This document shows positions 44,701-55,044 of a DNA stretch of 64,000 nucleotides, piece by piece (positions within the stretch are counted from its first letter, which is position 1; each line of letters starts with the position of its first letter). A model generated the notes under the pieces. That model saw nothing but the letters and a program-made list of their open reading frames with translations, did no database searches and was not told the origin of the DNA. The translations under genes were made by a program, and so were the position numbers. Origin of the DNA: Basidiobolus meristosporus CBS 931.73 (taxonomy: Eukaryota; Basidiobolomycota; Basidiobolomycetes; Basidiobolales; Basidiobolaceae). The stretch is taken from NCBI GenBank assembly GCA_002104905.1, contig MCFE01000474.1, positions 1 to 64,000 of the forward strand, read 5' to 3'.

Positions 44701-45573
44701 TTCCACAACTATCTCAACCAACGCTTCTACGACGGCTCCGGGGACAAGCTTCACAAGGCAGGCGAGTGGCTCTTCTTCTACGACCAGATGAACGCCTCGG
44801 TGTGGTCGAGCCAGCACATGGAACTATACAGCTACCTCGCCTACCCCATCGTCGGTTTCCATCCACTTTTCTCAAGCACCACACGGCCCTACATAGAGTA
44901 TCCCAACAAGCAATTCGAGACAGACCAATCCAAGCGCATGAAACGCAATATCATCGACGGGATGCTGGGCAACTTGCGGCCCACCGCCCGACGGAACTTC
45001 ACCTCGACCTCCATCTCACTGGAGCTGATCTCGCCCTTGCTCCGGATCATCTCACCCGAGCTCAAGTCGGTGAACTCCCAGTTGCTGCGAGCCACGGAGA
45101 AGGCCACTCTGGAGAGGCTGGTGGAGCTAATGATAGGATTCGGGTTGAACTTCGTCCAGGAGAAAGCGGAGGAAGCCGGGTTCGTGTACCGGATGGAGCC
45201 CCCGCTGGAAAAGCTCCTGGAGCTGTCCACCTCTCAAGCAACCGCGATCCTGATCAACCGGTACGCCGTTCGACAGCTCATCTCCCAGCACATTGAGATG
45301 GAGCTCGTGCGCAGGAAGGAGGCCAAACTCGAGGCCGAAAAGAAGGACCTTTCACACGCCAAGACCCCGTCGAAACGGGAGGATAAGCTGATCACCTCCA
45401 CGATGACCACGTTCTTCTTGCGCAAGTCTCCTCGTGACAGCAAGCGAGACTCCCACCCCGTCGCCCAGTCCCCTAAGAATCCGAATCACGCCAAGCCGCT
45501 GGTCTGGTACAAGTACCACCAAGGTCTCTCAGACGCAGTGAGAAAGCCCATGTACGTGAACGACTGGTTCTAA
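41796..45573 (+). CDS. CTF18: Ctf18, large subunit of the alternative RFC clamp loader
   Basis: Four exons (41796-41898, 41983-42051, 42129-43229, 43298-45573) give 1182 residues with phase-1 joins throughout. Ctf18 with RFC2-5, Ctf8 and Dcc1 loads or unloads PCNA and supports sister-chromatid cohesion and the S-phase checkpoint. Residues 1-530 are acidic and low-complexity. The RFC-type AAA+ module follows: DLWVNKYAPGRFTELLGDD, Walker A GPPGLGKTT (Lys625), Walker B LLVIDEID (Asp679, Glu680), sensor IICICNDQY and the GDLRSCLNTLQF region. The C-terminal WYKYHQGLSDAVRK motif matches the Ctf8-Dcc1 binding tail. A PCNA-box-like TSTMTTFF lies at 1124-1131. It is longer than many homologues because of the N-terminal extension. 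Exon joins were inferred by eye. Confidence 0.9.
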
Positions 45574-45656
45574 CGTCGCCTCGCGCCCACCATTCCGCAT
45601 CCCCCGACATACACACCTCCCCCCTCACCCTTCGTGGTTGTACCATATTCTTTGCT

Positions 45657-45690
45657 AATAAATTAGACTAAACCCTCAAGCGGCTTTATT
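45657..45690. terminator. back-to-back polyA signals of convergent genes
   Basis: AATAAA at 45657-45662 serves CTF18, and TTTATT at 45685-45690 (AATAAA on the minus strand) serves the cyclin gene. The two 3' ends therefore overlap or nearly touch. Confidence 0.5.
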
Positions 45691-45763
45691 TGGGAATTCA
45701 ACTATGTACAGTATATACCATTAGATGGTTGTTCGATTGCTTTAGGCAACCATCAGGGAAGCG

Positions 45764-46458
45764 TCATGATGGGATTTTACGCCGGCCGTGTCGCAATTGA
45801 TGGCATTCGTAAGGCGCACCTCTCTTGGCGGTGGCGTGGACGGGCTCGCTGGAAGTCGGGAAGGTCCGGGGGTTCCCGCTTGCCGTCGTAGTCCGCAGCA
45901 ACACCGACCACTTCTCAAAAGACCGCGTGGTAATGAACAGCTGAAATTGGATGGCTTTGAGGAACTCCAGCTCGTCTGTGTTAAGCTGGGGAATAGGAAT
46001 GTTGGACAGCCTAGACCATGTCTGGGTGGAGACGGCCCGATCCTGTAGGAACTTGTGGGCTGTGACCAAAGCGGCCATGAAGAGTCTACCGCCACATCCC
46101 ACCGGTGACTGAACACCCTTCTCGCGGAAACGGCCCAGAGGGTCCTCCTCAGCAGGAACCGCCCTCATACTATTCAGCCGAAACAGGTACAATATGGCGG
46201 TGAGCAGAGTCGAGTAGGTGGTCCCGGAGTAGTGGACCACCCGACGGAGGAAGCAGTTGAGTTGGAAGGTATCGAAGGTTTGCGACAGGATGGAGTGCAG
46301 CGTCAACACCGCAAAGTCTACACAATAGATGGTGGGGGAGGGGTTAACCCTTGGCGTGCGCTCGCTCTCGACGGGAACTTACCAAAAGTCAGATCCAGGA
46401 AATTCGCTTTGTTGCCAGCCAAAGACACCCCGCTTCTGGTTGAGATACTTGCGCTCAT
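45764..46458 (-). CDS. PHO80/PCL-type cyclin
   Basis: Two exons on the minus strand (46383-46458, then 45764-46317; 65-bp intron starting GTAAGT and ending TGTAG) encode 209 residues. The start MSASISTRSGVSLAGNK comes from the short first exon. The domain pattern is that of PHO80-like cyclins: LRRVVHYSGTTYSTLL, LYLFRLN, GGRLFMAALVTAHKFLQD, W-RLSNIPIPQLN, DELEFLKAIQFQLFI. Such cyclins pair with Pho85/CDK5-type kinases in phosphate sensing, polarity or the cell cycle. The last 35 residues are low-complexity. It converges on CTF18, with CKS1 behind it. The exact PCL subtype cannot be told from sequence alone. Confidence 0.85.
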
Positions 46459-46482
46459 TCTGGGTTAGGTTCACAACACAAA

Positions 46483-46512
46483 TCAAGGTGGGGGCAAGGC
46501 AATATGATCCAT
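46483..46512 (-). promoter_or_regulatory. 9-codon upstream ORF before the cyclin
   Basis: ATG at 46512 opens a short frame (MDHIALPPP, then stop) ending 24 bp before the cyclin ATG. If the leader starts upstream of it, the uORF could reduce translation. The transcript start is not known. Confidence 0.3.
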
Positions 46513-47018
46513 GCACGTGGTGAGAGGTAATTTGCGACTAGGGCTAACTCTTCTCTTGAAGCGGGAACACGTAAAATCAGCCACGGTGTAACAAGGAAGA
46601 GGTCTGCGTTAAAAAAAAAAGAAGCTTGTATTCCTGTGACTAGGTCTTGAGGTCTCCCAAGAAGAGAAGACTAGCCAAAATTTGGTGAGAATGGGCCAAT
46701 TTAAGAGAAAAATCCAGACCCTCCAACCAACGAGGAATCAATCTATCGACTAGACCAAATTTGTTGAGATTGACTCATGCCAAGATCTGCCAAGGCTGAT
46801 CGTCATTTCAACCAAACAACGTTGATTAACTCGTGGGTTAAGATGAGAAGGATGATTTAACCTGGCCTCCCCAGCTGGCCAATGGGATGAGCCATGAATG
46901 TGTTTACGTTTTCATGAATTGTTTTGGAGAGGGAAATTTTTTTCTAGTGTCGAGGCTACTTATTGTCGAGATCGTTGTTGGCCCACCATTTCACCACATT
47001 CCCCGCCGATAGTTGATT
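46513..47018. other. divergent spacer between cyclin and CKS1
   Basis: About 500 bp between two divergent cell-cycle genes. It contains an A-run at about 46610 and AT-rich patches but no ORF of interest. It presumably holds both promoters. Confidence 0.4.
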
Positions 47019-47463
47019 ATGTTGGACGCATCTAAGATTGCTATGTCTCGCGGAAGGGACGAGCAAAAGAAAATGGACATCGCCAAATACCAGGACCAGA
47101 TCTACTATTCCGATAGATACAGTGGTAAGCAACTTTCGACTTCCCCCGACCAACCGAGAGTAAACTAAGTTCCTGTTGAAGATGATGAGTATGAGTTTAG
47201 ACACGTGACACTACCCAAACCCCTTGTCAAGTACGTCCCAAAGATCGTCTGATGTCCGAGGAGGAATGGAGAGGCCTTGGTGTAACTCAATCCCCTGGTT
47301 GGGAGCATTACATGATTCACGGTAGGGTCAGTCTTTCTATCATAACCCGAAGAGCCCTCTGGACTAACCAACTCCCCTCCCAGCCCCCGAGCCACACATC
47401 CTACTATTCAAGAGAGAAAAAGACTACCAGTTGAAGTACCCCAATGGGAAGCCCAAGTGCTAA
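47019..47463 (+). pseudogene. CKS1: CKS1, CDK regulatory subunit, with a one-base frameshift
   Basis: Exons 47019-47124, 47182-47321 and 47384-47463, with introns of 57 and 62 bp. The protein is clearly Cks/Suc1: [27 protein letters not shown], then [18 protein letters not shown] and [17 protein letters not shown], ending NGKPKC. Cks binds cyclin-dependent kinases and phosphorylated threonines on their substrates and is essential in yeasts. In exon 2 the reading frame slips between KYVPK and DRLMSEE at a C-run (47237-47239), where one base is missing. Both sides are otherwise perfectly conserved and splicing is intact, so an assembly error in a homopolymer is more likely than a true pseudogene. 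ATGs at 47043 and 47073 are alternative starts. Confidence 0.85.
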
Positions 47464-47641
47464 GCCGCGACCTTCCCATTGAATACACCACAATACATCC
47501 CACCCAAACCTGTCAGTCCACTACTTCTACATTCCATGTAATATATAAACTATCTCCCAATTCCTAAACCCTCGTTCCGCTTCTTCTACACAGAATCGAG
47601 CTTCTCGTCCACCCCGGATGTGGAATGTGCCAGAAGTATGG

Positions 47642-47692
47642 AATAAACCCGTTTCTAGAAGATGGATTGGATTGGAGATTCGAGCTTTATTT
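47642..47692. terminator. polyA signals of CKS1 and PCCB (convergent)
   Basis: AATAAA at 47642 on the plus strand (CKS1) and TTTATT at 47687-47692, which is AATAAA on the minus strand (PCCB). Confidence 0.45.
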
Positions 47693-47868
47693 CTAAAGTG
47701 AACAGAATGGGGATGCATAACATTTACTGATGTATGTGGGTGTGCGAATATGGGTGCTGGACTTGTAGCCGATTGGAGTAGAAAGATAAAGATTCAAGAA
47801 ATTACTCTCCCACGGCACCGCGGGAGGCGAATGTTGAAGATGTTTACATGGGTGGATGCGCCGGCCCT

Positions 47869-49770
47869 TTACAATGGGATGTTGCCATGCTTCTTGGCGG
47901 GGTTGGTGAGCTTCTTGTTCTCCAACATCTCAAGATCCTCGATGATTCTTCTACGTGTGGTGGATGGGACGATGATGTCATCCAAGTAGCCGCGAGAGGC
48001 GGCGGGGAGTGGGTTGGCGAACTTCTTGACGTACTCGGCCTCGGCGTCAGCTGGTGGGGCCAGTTAGTGAGTGGAACGCCGCACGGGCTGCTGAATTGAC
48101 TGTTACTTACCTCTGTTGGATTCGTTTCTGAAGATAATCTCGACCGCACCCTTGGCACCCATGACGGCAATCTCGGCGGTTGGCCAGGCGTAGTTAAGAT
48201 CACCACGGAGATGCTTGGAGCTCATGACATCGTAAGCACCACCATAAGCCTTACGAGTGATCACAGTGATCTTGGGAACGGTGGCCTCGGCGTAGGCGTA
48301 GAGCAACTTGGCGCCATGTCTAATGATGCCGTTGTATTCTTGGGCAGTACCAGGAAGGAAGCCAGGGACATCGACGAATGTGACGATGGGAATGTTGAAG
48401 GCATCGCAGAAGCGGACGAATCTGGCGGCCTTAACGGAGGAGTTGATGTCCAAAACACCCGAGGACACCAGAGGGTTGTTTCCAACGATTGAGACGGTGC
48501 GACCGTTCATACGTCCGAAACCAATGACAATGTTCTTGGCATAGTCTGGCATGACTTCGAAGAAGTGGCCGTCGTCGACCACTCTGGAGATGACGTCCTT
48601 CATGTCATAGGCCTGGGTGGAGTCAGCGGGAACGATCTGATCAAGGACGGGGTCTTGGCGTTCTTTGGAGTCCTTGGTGAAGCGGGTAGGGCTGCTCTCG
48701 CGGTTGGACAGTGGGATGAAGTCGACGAATTCTCTCAATTTGGCAATGGCCTCCATGTCGTTCTCGAATGCGTTGTGCGCAACACCGGACTTGACGGTGT
48801 GGGTCTTGGCTCCGCCCAACTCATCCTGGGTCACTGTTTCGTTGGTGACGGCCTTGACGACATCAGGCCCGGTGACAAAGAGGTAGGAGCTGTCACGGAC
48901 CATGAAGGTGAAGTCGGTAAGCGCGGGGGAGTAGACAGCACCACCGGCGCAAGGACCCATGATCATGGAGATCTGCGGAATCACTCCAGAGGCCTCAACG
49001 TTCTTCTGGAAAATATCAGCATAGCCAGCCAATGAATCAACTCCCTCTTGGATACGAGCACCTCCAGAGTCGTTGAGGCCAATGACAGGGGCGCCAACCA
49101 GCATTGCCTTATCCATGACCTGAAGAGATGGTTAGAACACGCTCACGTGAGAGCAACCTTTCACCTGCAAGTACCTTGCAAATCTTGGAGGCGTGCATCT
49201 TCGACAAACTGCCACCGAAAGCAGTGAAGTCCTGACTGAACACGTACACCAGACGGCCGTTGATTTTACCGTAGCCAGTGACGACACCGTCTCCGGTGAT
49301 CTTGTTGTTTTGCATTCCGAAGTCGTAGCACTGGTGCTCGACAAAAGCATCGTACTCCCTGAAGGTTCCGGCGTCCAGCAAGAGATCGATTCTCTCGCGG
49401 GCAGTCAGCTTGCCCTTGAGAACAGATGCGGTTTAGTAAAGGGAGGAAGGAGGTCGTCAGAATGGGAAGCTCACTTTGTTATGCTGGGCGTCGATACGCT
49501 TTTGGCCACCTCCAAGAGTAGCGGCCGTTCTTTTCTCCTCGATTCTTTCAAGGATAGCCTGGTGAAATGAGCTGAAGTAAGGAAACCTGCAACGTCAGCA
49601 AGAAAAGACGAGTTCTCACAAACCTGCTCTTTGGTGTTGCCAGTGGCGTATCCTCTGAGCAGAGAAACGGAGCTTAGGCGGGTGATGGGAGCTTTGGCAG
49701 CGAACATATTGAGTCTAGCGCGACCCAACATAGGGGCGGCGTAGCGTGATAGTAACTGGGCAGTGCGCAT
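47869..49770 (-). CDS. PCCB: propionyl-CoA carboxylase beta chain, mitochondrial
   Basis: Five exons on the minus strand (49624-49770, 49475-49558, 49175-49414, 48111-49119, 47869-48050) give 553 residues, close to the family length. It is the carboxyltransferase half of PCC: it passes CO2 from biotin to propionyl-CoA, making methylmalonyl-CoA. The N-terminus is arginine-rich and free of acidic residues ([19 protein letters not shown]), a mitochondrial presequence. Domain marks are [36 protein letters not shown] and [16 protein letters not shown] in the N half, [12 protein letters not shown] and [13 protein letters not shown] in the C half, and the typical tail KKHGNIPL. These favour PCCB over methylcrotonyl-CoA carboxylase. 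It is divergent from PCCA at 51035. Confidence 0.93.
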
Positions 49771-51034
49771 TTTTGGGGAAAAAGCACAGTCAACGTAAAA
49801 TGGTTCAAAAACTTGGCCTTGATGTGGGCTCCTCCCAGGGCCTATATTTATGTATTGTCGGAAAAGGCGCGCCGGTAAAGTCTATCGGTATTTTGGGCAG
49901 CAACCTCATGAACAATCAATACAGTCGAAGCTACCCGGGATGCTACGCAATCGAGCCAATTCTACCCGTATTGAGGCTTAAAAATGGATGACATCTAGAT
50001 GTCCACCCCCATGTGATTGGTAACTACCTTCATTTAAGACTCCGGAAGGACACGACCAATTAAGCCATTTGTGTATGGGGCAATTGCCTGAGCCTTCGAA
50101 ATTCTCACGGATCGTTGCCATTCTGAAACATCAGCCAAATGCCATATTTCCCTCCGCTTGACAACACGTATTGGTGGAGGATTAGGTTACTCAACCGCAT
50201 GTAAGGTTCTCTCCGTAATGGCCGCTCCGAAGGGGAAGGTCATTGGAGCGGCCGAGCTGGTGTGAGTGCGAGCTCGGCAAAGGCTCGCAACAGGCCAGAA
50301 CTTCCTCCAGAACAGGGATGGCTTTGAGTAACTCCGAGTGAGAATATAACTATATCTGTGCCGGCGGCAATGCGTAATCGTCCCAAGTGGCACAATTGGG
50401 AATCTCTTAAGGTTACTGCTTAGGCAGTAGCTGCTAAGGCATACTGCAAGTCTCGAATTATCCACACTCAGTGGCTTGGGTAATTGGCCTCAATAAATGA
50501 GATCATTGTAATGATCGGATTCAGGCCATTATTATCGGGATGTAGCAGCTAATTCTGGTTGAACGATCTTCAGGAATCATCAATGTGGGGGCATCCCGTG
50601 GAGGCTGCGATTGGGGCTCTTTTCAACCAGGGTTACCTAAGCTATGTGGATGTCTCAGAGTGGGTTCCGATTTCTGGCATCCACTGAGAGATACAGGCAT
50701 ATTACTTTTATGAGTTGACGAACAGAAGCTCTGGTTTCTGCATCCAGATCGAAATTTGGAACTGGCCAGCCATCACTGATGCTGACGGGATCTAGAGTCC
50801 AAGTTCAGGGGTGAGGCCAGAATCCATGCGCGGCGACCGTGGTATTATTGAGGACTCTCACGGGTGCGGTAACCCCGGTGGCCTCCAGGTAAATTACCCA
50901 TTTGAATGCAGTAGCATTGTAAAACTATGTATAGGCTCAGGGATACACGTGAACCGACTACCGTTTCCACAAAAGCCCATGGTTCTTATATATATCCTTT
51001 GCTCCATGCTATCACCTCAACTCTCCGCAAGAAT
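49771..51034. promoter_or_regulatory. shared divergent promoter region of PCCB and PCCA
   Basis: A 1264-bp gene-free stretch separates the start codons of the two subunit genes. TATA-like words lie on each side: ATACATAAATATAGG (minus strand, 49841-49855) about 70 bp before PCCB and TATATATATC (50987-50996) about 40 bp before PCCA. The ORFs here are not convincing. Confidence 0.55.
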
Positions 51035-53609
51035 ATGTTTGCTAAACTAAGACACGTCCCTCGGTTTTCGGCCAACTTGTTGTTGGCTCGTCAATCTGCA
51101 GTAACTCTTCGTCCTGCTTCCTACCAATTTATCCATACCACAGCTACTGCTTTCAAGGCTAATGTGCAAGAGAACGTTGACTATGGAAAGGTGAGCTTCC
51201 CCAGAGCAACCCTCTCTTTCCGCACTGCGAGACTGACGTCCGCTTTTCTTCTAGACTTTCGATAAGATTTTGATTGCCAACCGTGGTGAAATTGCCTGCA
51301 GAGTCATTCGTACTTGTAAGAAGATGGGCATCAAGACCGTTGCCATTTACTCCGACGCCGACGCCAACAGTCTCCACGTCAAGCTTGCTGATGAGGCCTA
51401 CAACGTGGTAAGTACCGGCTGACAAAGACAAGCAGTTGGGACTCGCTTTTGAATATCTTCTTCAGGGACCTGCTCCTACCAGCCAGAGTTACCTCAACGT
51501 GCCCGCTATTCTAAACGCTATCAAAGAGAGTGGCGCCAAGGCCGTTCACCCAGGTGACCGCCACCTCTAGACCACTTCTGCCCAAAGCGAGGCTCCTAAC
51601 CGTTCCATCAACTAGGATATGGCTTCTTGTCAGAAAACGCCGCCTTTGTCCAGACCCTTGAGAAGGAAGGTGTCACTTTCATTGGCCCCGGTGAATACGC
51701 CATGGGCGCTATGGGTGATAAGATCCAGAGTAAAATCATTGCTAAGGAAGCCGGTGTCAGCACGATTCCTGGCTTCAACGGAGTCGTTAGAGATGCCGAT
51801 CACGCCTTGGAAATCGGTAAGAAACTTCACAGGCTGTGTGGTGGGAACCAACCTAACTGTGAGATGTCTTAGCTCATGAGATTGGGTACCCTGTAATGTT
51901 GAAGGCCTCTGCTGGTGGTGGTGGCAAGGGTATGCGTATTGCTTGGTAAGTGGGATTCACGCATCTAATAGTGCTGCCTGGGCAACACTAACGGCATCCG
52001 TAGGAACGACGAGGAGGTCGTCTCTGGCTTCAAGATCGCCTCCAGCGAGTCCATGTCTAGCTTCGGTGACAACAGATTGCTCGTTGAAAAATATGTTGAC
52101 AACCCACGTCACATCGAAATCCAGATTCTGGCCGACAAACACGACAACGTAGTTTATCTTCCCGAAAGAGAATGCTCCATCCAACGTCGTAACCAGAAGG
52201 TTATCGAAGAAGCCCCCAGTACTCACTTGGACGAAGCCACCAGAAAGGCCATGGGTGAACAAGCAGTTGCTCTGGCCAAGAAAGTCGGCTACTCCTCTGC
52301 TGGTAAGTCAAGGGTGTTTCGCTGAGATGGCCCAAATCTTCTAACATGCTTGTTCCTAGGTACTGTTGAATTCTTGGTTGACTCCCAAAGAAACTTCTAT
52401 TTCTTGGAGATGAACACCCGTCTTCAGGTGGAGCACCCTATCACTGAATATATCTCTGGAGTGGACCTTGTCGAGCAAATGATCCGCGTCGCTGCCGGCC
52501 AGAAGCTGGCTTTGCAACAAAAGGACCTCACCATCCACGGTTGGGCCATCGAATCCAGAGTGTATGCCGAGGATCCCGAGAAGTACCTTCCATCCATCGG
52601 TCGCCTCAGCAAGTACATTGAGCCCAAGAGCTTGAAGGGCAAGGGTGAAGTCAGATGCGACAGCGGTATTATTGAAGGAAGTGAGATCAGTATCTACTAC
52701 GACCCCATGATCTGTAAACTCTGCACTCACGGTGACACCAGAGACGAAGCCATTGAGAACATGAAGAAGGCCCTCGACTCCTATGTGATCAAGGGAGTCA
52801 CCCACAACATTCCTCTGCTTCGTGAAGTGGTCTCCCACCCTAGATTTGCCAGTGGCAAAATCTCCACCAAATTCCTTGCTGAAGAGTACCCAGAAGGATT
52901 TAAGGGACATTCTCTCAACGAGGAGACATCGAACGAGCTCGCTTCAATCGCTGCTCTAGTGTACGCTAAGCGTGACATCCGCAACAAGGCCTTTGGCAAG
53001 GACCTCAACCTCAGCGAGCTTGAAAGAAAGGTTCCCCAAGAGTGGAACTTGTATGTGAACCCCACCCCCGCCGACAAGGACAAGGTGATGAAGGTAAAGG
53101 TCAGCAGGGAGGGACCTGTCTCCCTCGAATCCAACTCCAAGTTCTCGGTCTCCATCGATGATAAGGAGCCAGTTGCCGTCGAGGCTGACTGGGAACTTGA
53201 GTCATCCTTGGTAAACGCTCGCTTCAACGAAAAGGAGGTTGACGTTCAATACCTCGATCCCCAGCCACTAGGCTTCAAGCTTCAACACTACGGCACCAAG
53301 TTCGATGTTAGTGTCCTCAATGAGGCCCAGCAACAATTCTCTCAATACATGAAGGAGAAGCCCAAGCAAGACATGGCCAAGTTCCTGATCTCTCCTATGC
53401 CCGGAAGTGTTGTCAGCATTGCCGTCAAGCCAGGTGATGTTATTGCCGAAGGAGCAGAGTTGGCAGTGGTCGAAGCCATGAAGATGCAGAACGTCTTGCG
53501 GGCCACTCGTGTCGGCAAAGTAAAGAAGGTGTACACCCAACCCGGCACTAGCGTTGGTGCAGAGGAGATCCTTATTGAATTCGAGGATGACAAGCCCGAG
53601 GCCAAATAA
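51035..53609 (+). CDS. PCCA: propionyl-CoA carboxylase alpha chain, mitochondrial
   Basis: Seven exons (51035-51190, 51255-51407, 51466-51553, 51616-51816, 51873-51945, 52004-52302, 52360-53609), with introns of 56-64 bp, give 739 residues. It is the biotin-carboxylase and biotin-carrier half of PCC. The N-terminus ([20 protein letters not shown]) fits a mitochondrial presequence. The biotin carboxylase domain starts [19 protein letters not shown], has the ATP-grasp glycine loop [10 protein letters not shown], and [16 protein letters not shown] at about residue 336-351. The central PCC-type linker follows, and the C-terminal biotinyl domain has EAMKM with Lys698 as the biotin site. The frame is intact and no residue I checked is missing. 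Its partner PCCB is immediately upstream and divergent, so co-regulation is likely. Confidence 0.93.
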
Positions 53610-53781
53610 GCAGCTCACCAAGCCAGTCATTCAACCAAATCTCCATTCATTCACACCGAGTTCCAGCAACAGTGCATTTATTTTACTTTCAATCTATCAT
53701 CAACCAATAGCCCAACATGCCAGATAATTTCTGATGGCCTTGATTGCACCAATGTATAGCATTTTTAGACACATTTTGTTA

Positions 53782-53787
53782 AATAAA
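53782..53787 (+). terminator. PCCA polyadenylation signal
   Basis: AATAAA lies 173 bp after the stop codon. Confidence 0.4.
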
Positions 53788-53859
53788 AATGTCTTCCTTC
53801 TACATTAGCATGGGCAATTGCCGGCATGCTGGTCAGGATTGATTCTAAACTAAACAAAC

Positions 53860-54075
53860 AAATCAGGTAGTGCTTAACCAGGACCGACTTTTAAATGTTG
53901 CATCAACATGTGCTTAACCATGCGGTGAGTCACCAACATAGCTGACCAGGATGGACCGCCAACCCCAAATGGACGACTCACGTGCCCAACTAGGATGGAC
54001 AATGTCGCTTCTGCGTTCGCTTAACTATGTGATTAATAACCGACATAGCTAACCAGGATGGACTTCTCCATGTCG
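53860..54075. repeat. degenerate repeats in the PCCA-eL37 spacer
   Basis: Two units about 108 bp apart share CTTAACYATG, ACCRACATAGCT and ACCAGGATGGAC (53913-53957 and 54021-54065). Partial units (GCTTAACCAGGACCGAC at 53873 and CCCAACTAGGATGGAC at 53975) add two weaker copies. It looks like an eroded minisatellite or duplicated regulatory block; no function is evident. Confidence 0.5.
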
Positions 54076-54255
54076 CTCCAACATCACCGGAGCCGGCTTG
54101 GTATTGGTAACGCTAACCTCTACGATTGGATGGATCGATGGATCAACGGATCACCAATCGCCAATCGCCAATCCAAGAATATTCATAAACGAGTGCACAT
54201 GTGATGAGTTCCTTCTTTTCCAAAACCCAGCTGCGTTTGATATCTCCCATCCGTC

Positions 54256-54594
54256 ATGGTATGCACCACCCATCCATCTTATTGACAACGGCTGTTACTC
54301 ACCCAACTTATGTGAATTTAGACTAAGGGTACCCAAAGTTTTGGTAAACGCCACACCAAGAGTCACACTCTCTGCCGTCGTTGTGGCAAGCGCTCTTTCC
54401 ATAACCAGAAGAAGACTTGCGCCTCTTGTGGATACCCTGCTGCCAAGATCCGCAGCTTCAACTGGGGCCAGAAGGCCAAGCGTAGAAAGACTACCGGCAC
54501 TGGTCGTATGAGATATCTTAAGAACGTGTCCCGTCGCTTCAAGAATGGTTTCCGTGAGGGTACTCAAGCTCAAAAGCAAACTGCCTCTGCTTAA
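54256..54594 (+). CDS. RPL37: 60S ribosomal protein eL37
   Basis: The start codon is its own coding micro-exon: ATG (54256-54258) is followed at once by the donor GTATGC. A 63-bp intron ends at 54321, and exon 2 (54322-54594) carries the rest, for 91 residues in all. An intron directly after the ATG is common in ribosomal protein genes. The sequence [17 protein letters not shown], then the zinc-binding cysteines C19, C22, C34 and C37 (CRRC, CASC), is diagnostic of eL37, which sits near the 5.8S rRNA in the large subunit. The basic C-terminus is typical. AATAAA is at 54655. The many overlapping longer ORFs are shadows. Confidence 0.93.
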
Positions 54595-54654
54595 GAATCC
54601 AAACTCCTCTGCATTTAATGAACCTTAATTTGCCGGCTTAGATTGTCTTCTCTC

Positions 54655-54660
54655 AATAAA
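54655..54660 (+). terminator. eL37 polyadenylation signal
   Basis: AATAAA lies 60 bp after the stop codon. Confidence 0.45.
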
Positions 54661-55044
54661 GTATGCATGTTTTCATGGAAGTTGGTTGCTAGTTTACTTT
54701 GAGGGGACACTCGCAGGGAGTAGCCCAATGATTGATCGCTCTTCACATAAACAGTCGTTTTCGACGTGAATGCCATCTGCGTTTTCTACATTGTAGTGGT
54801 ATACCTTGTGCGGGGGCCAGTGCTTGTCGGGTGTGTCCGTTTCAATGCGATGCAAACCTATGCCAAGTTCCAAATTTAATCAGCAAACACCTGCCACGGG
54901 ATGTCCAATCAGATTGCACAACTCTCATTCTGAGCTTCGCGCGGAGGGGAAAAATTCTATTGACTGGCAAATTTCTCCCATTGATAGTCCGTCTTTCCGC
55001 TATATCTCTTTGGCTGCAGAAACTTTCTACCCTCTTATCCAACC

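Noticed and set aside
44415-45296. 293-codon plus-strand ORF in another frame of CTF18
   Set aside because: It overlaps the clear clamp-loader frame and shows no motif of its own.
45722-45755. tRNA-like TTCGATT box with a short hairpin near 45,728
   Set aside because: No acceptor stem, D arm or anticodon arm can be built around it.
47231-47245. A 13-bp micro-intron (GTACGTCCCAAAG) to repair the CKS1 frame
   Set aside because: Far below the 55-84 bp range of introns here, and it would not give the conserved YVPK sequence.
48565-49035. 156-codon plus ORF opposite PCCB
   Set aside because: Antisense shadow of a well-supported carboxylase exon.
52356-52910. 184-codon minus ORF opposite PCCA
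   Set aside because: Antisense shadow; the plus frame has the full biotin carboxylase signature.
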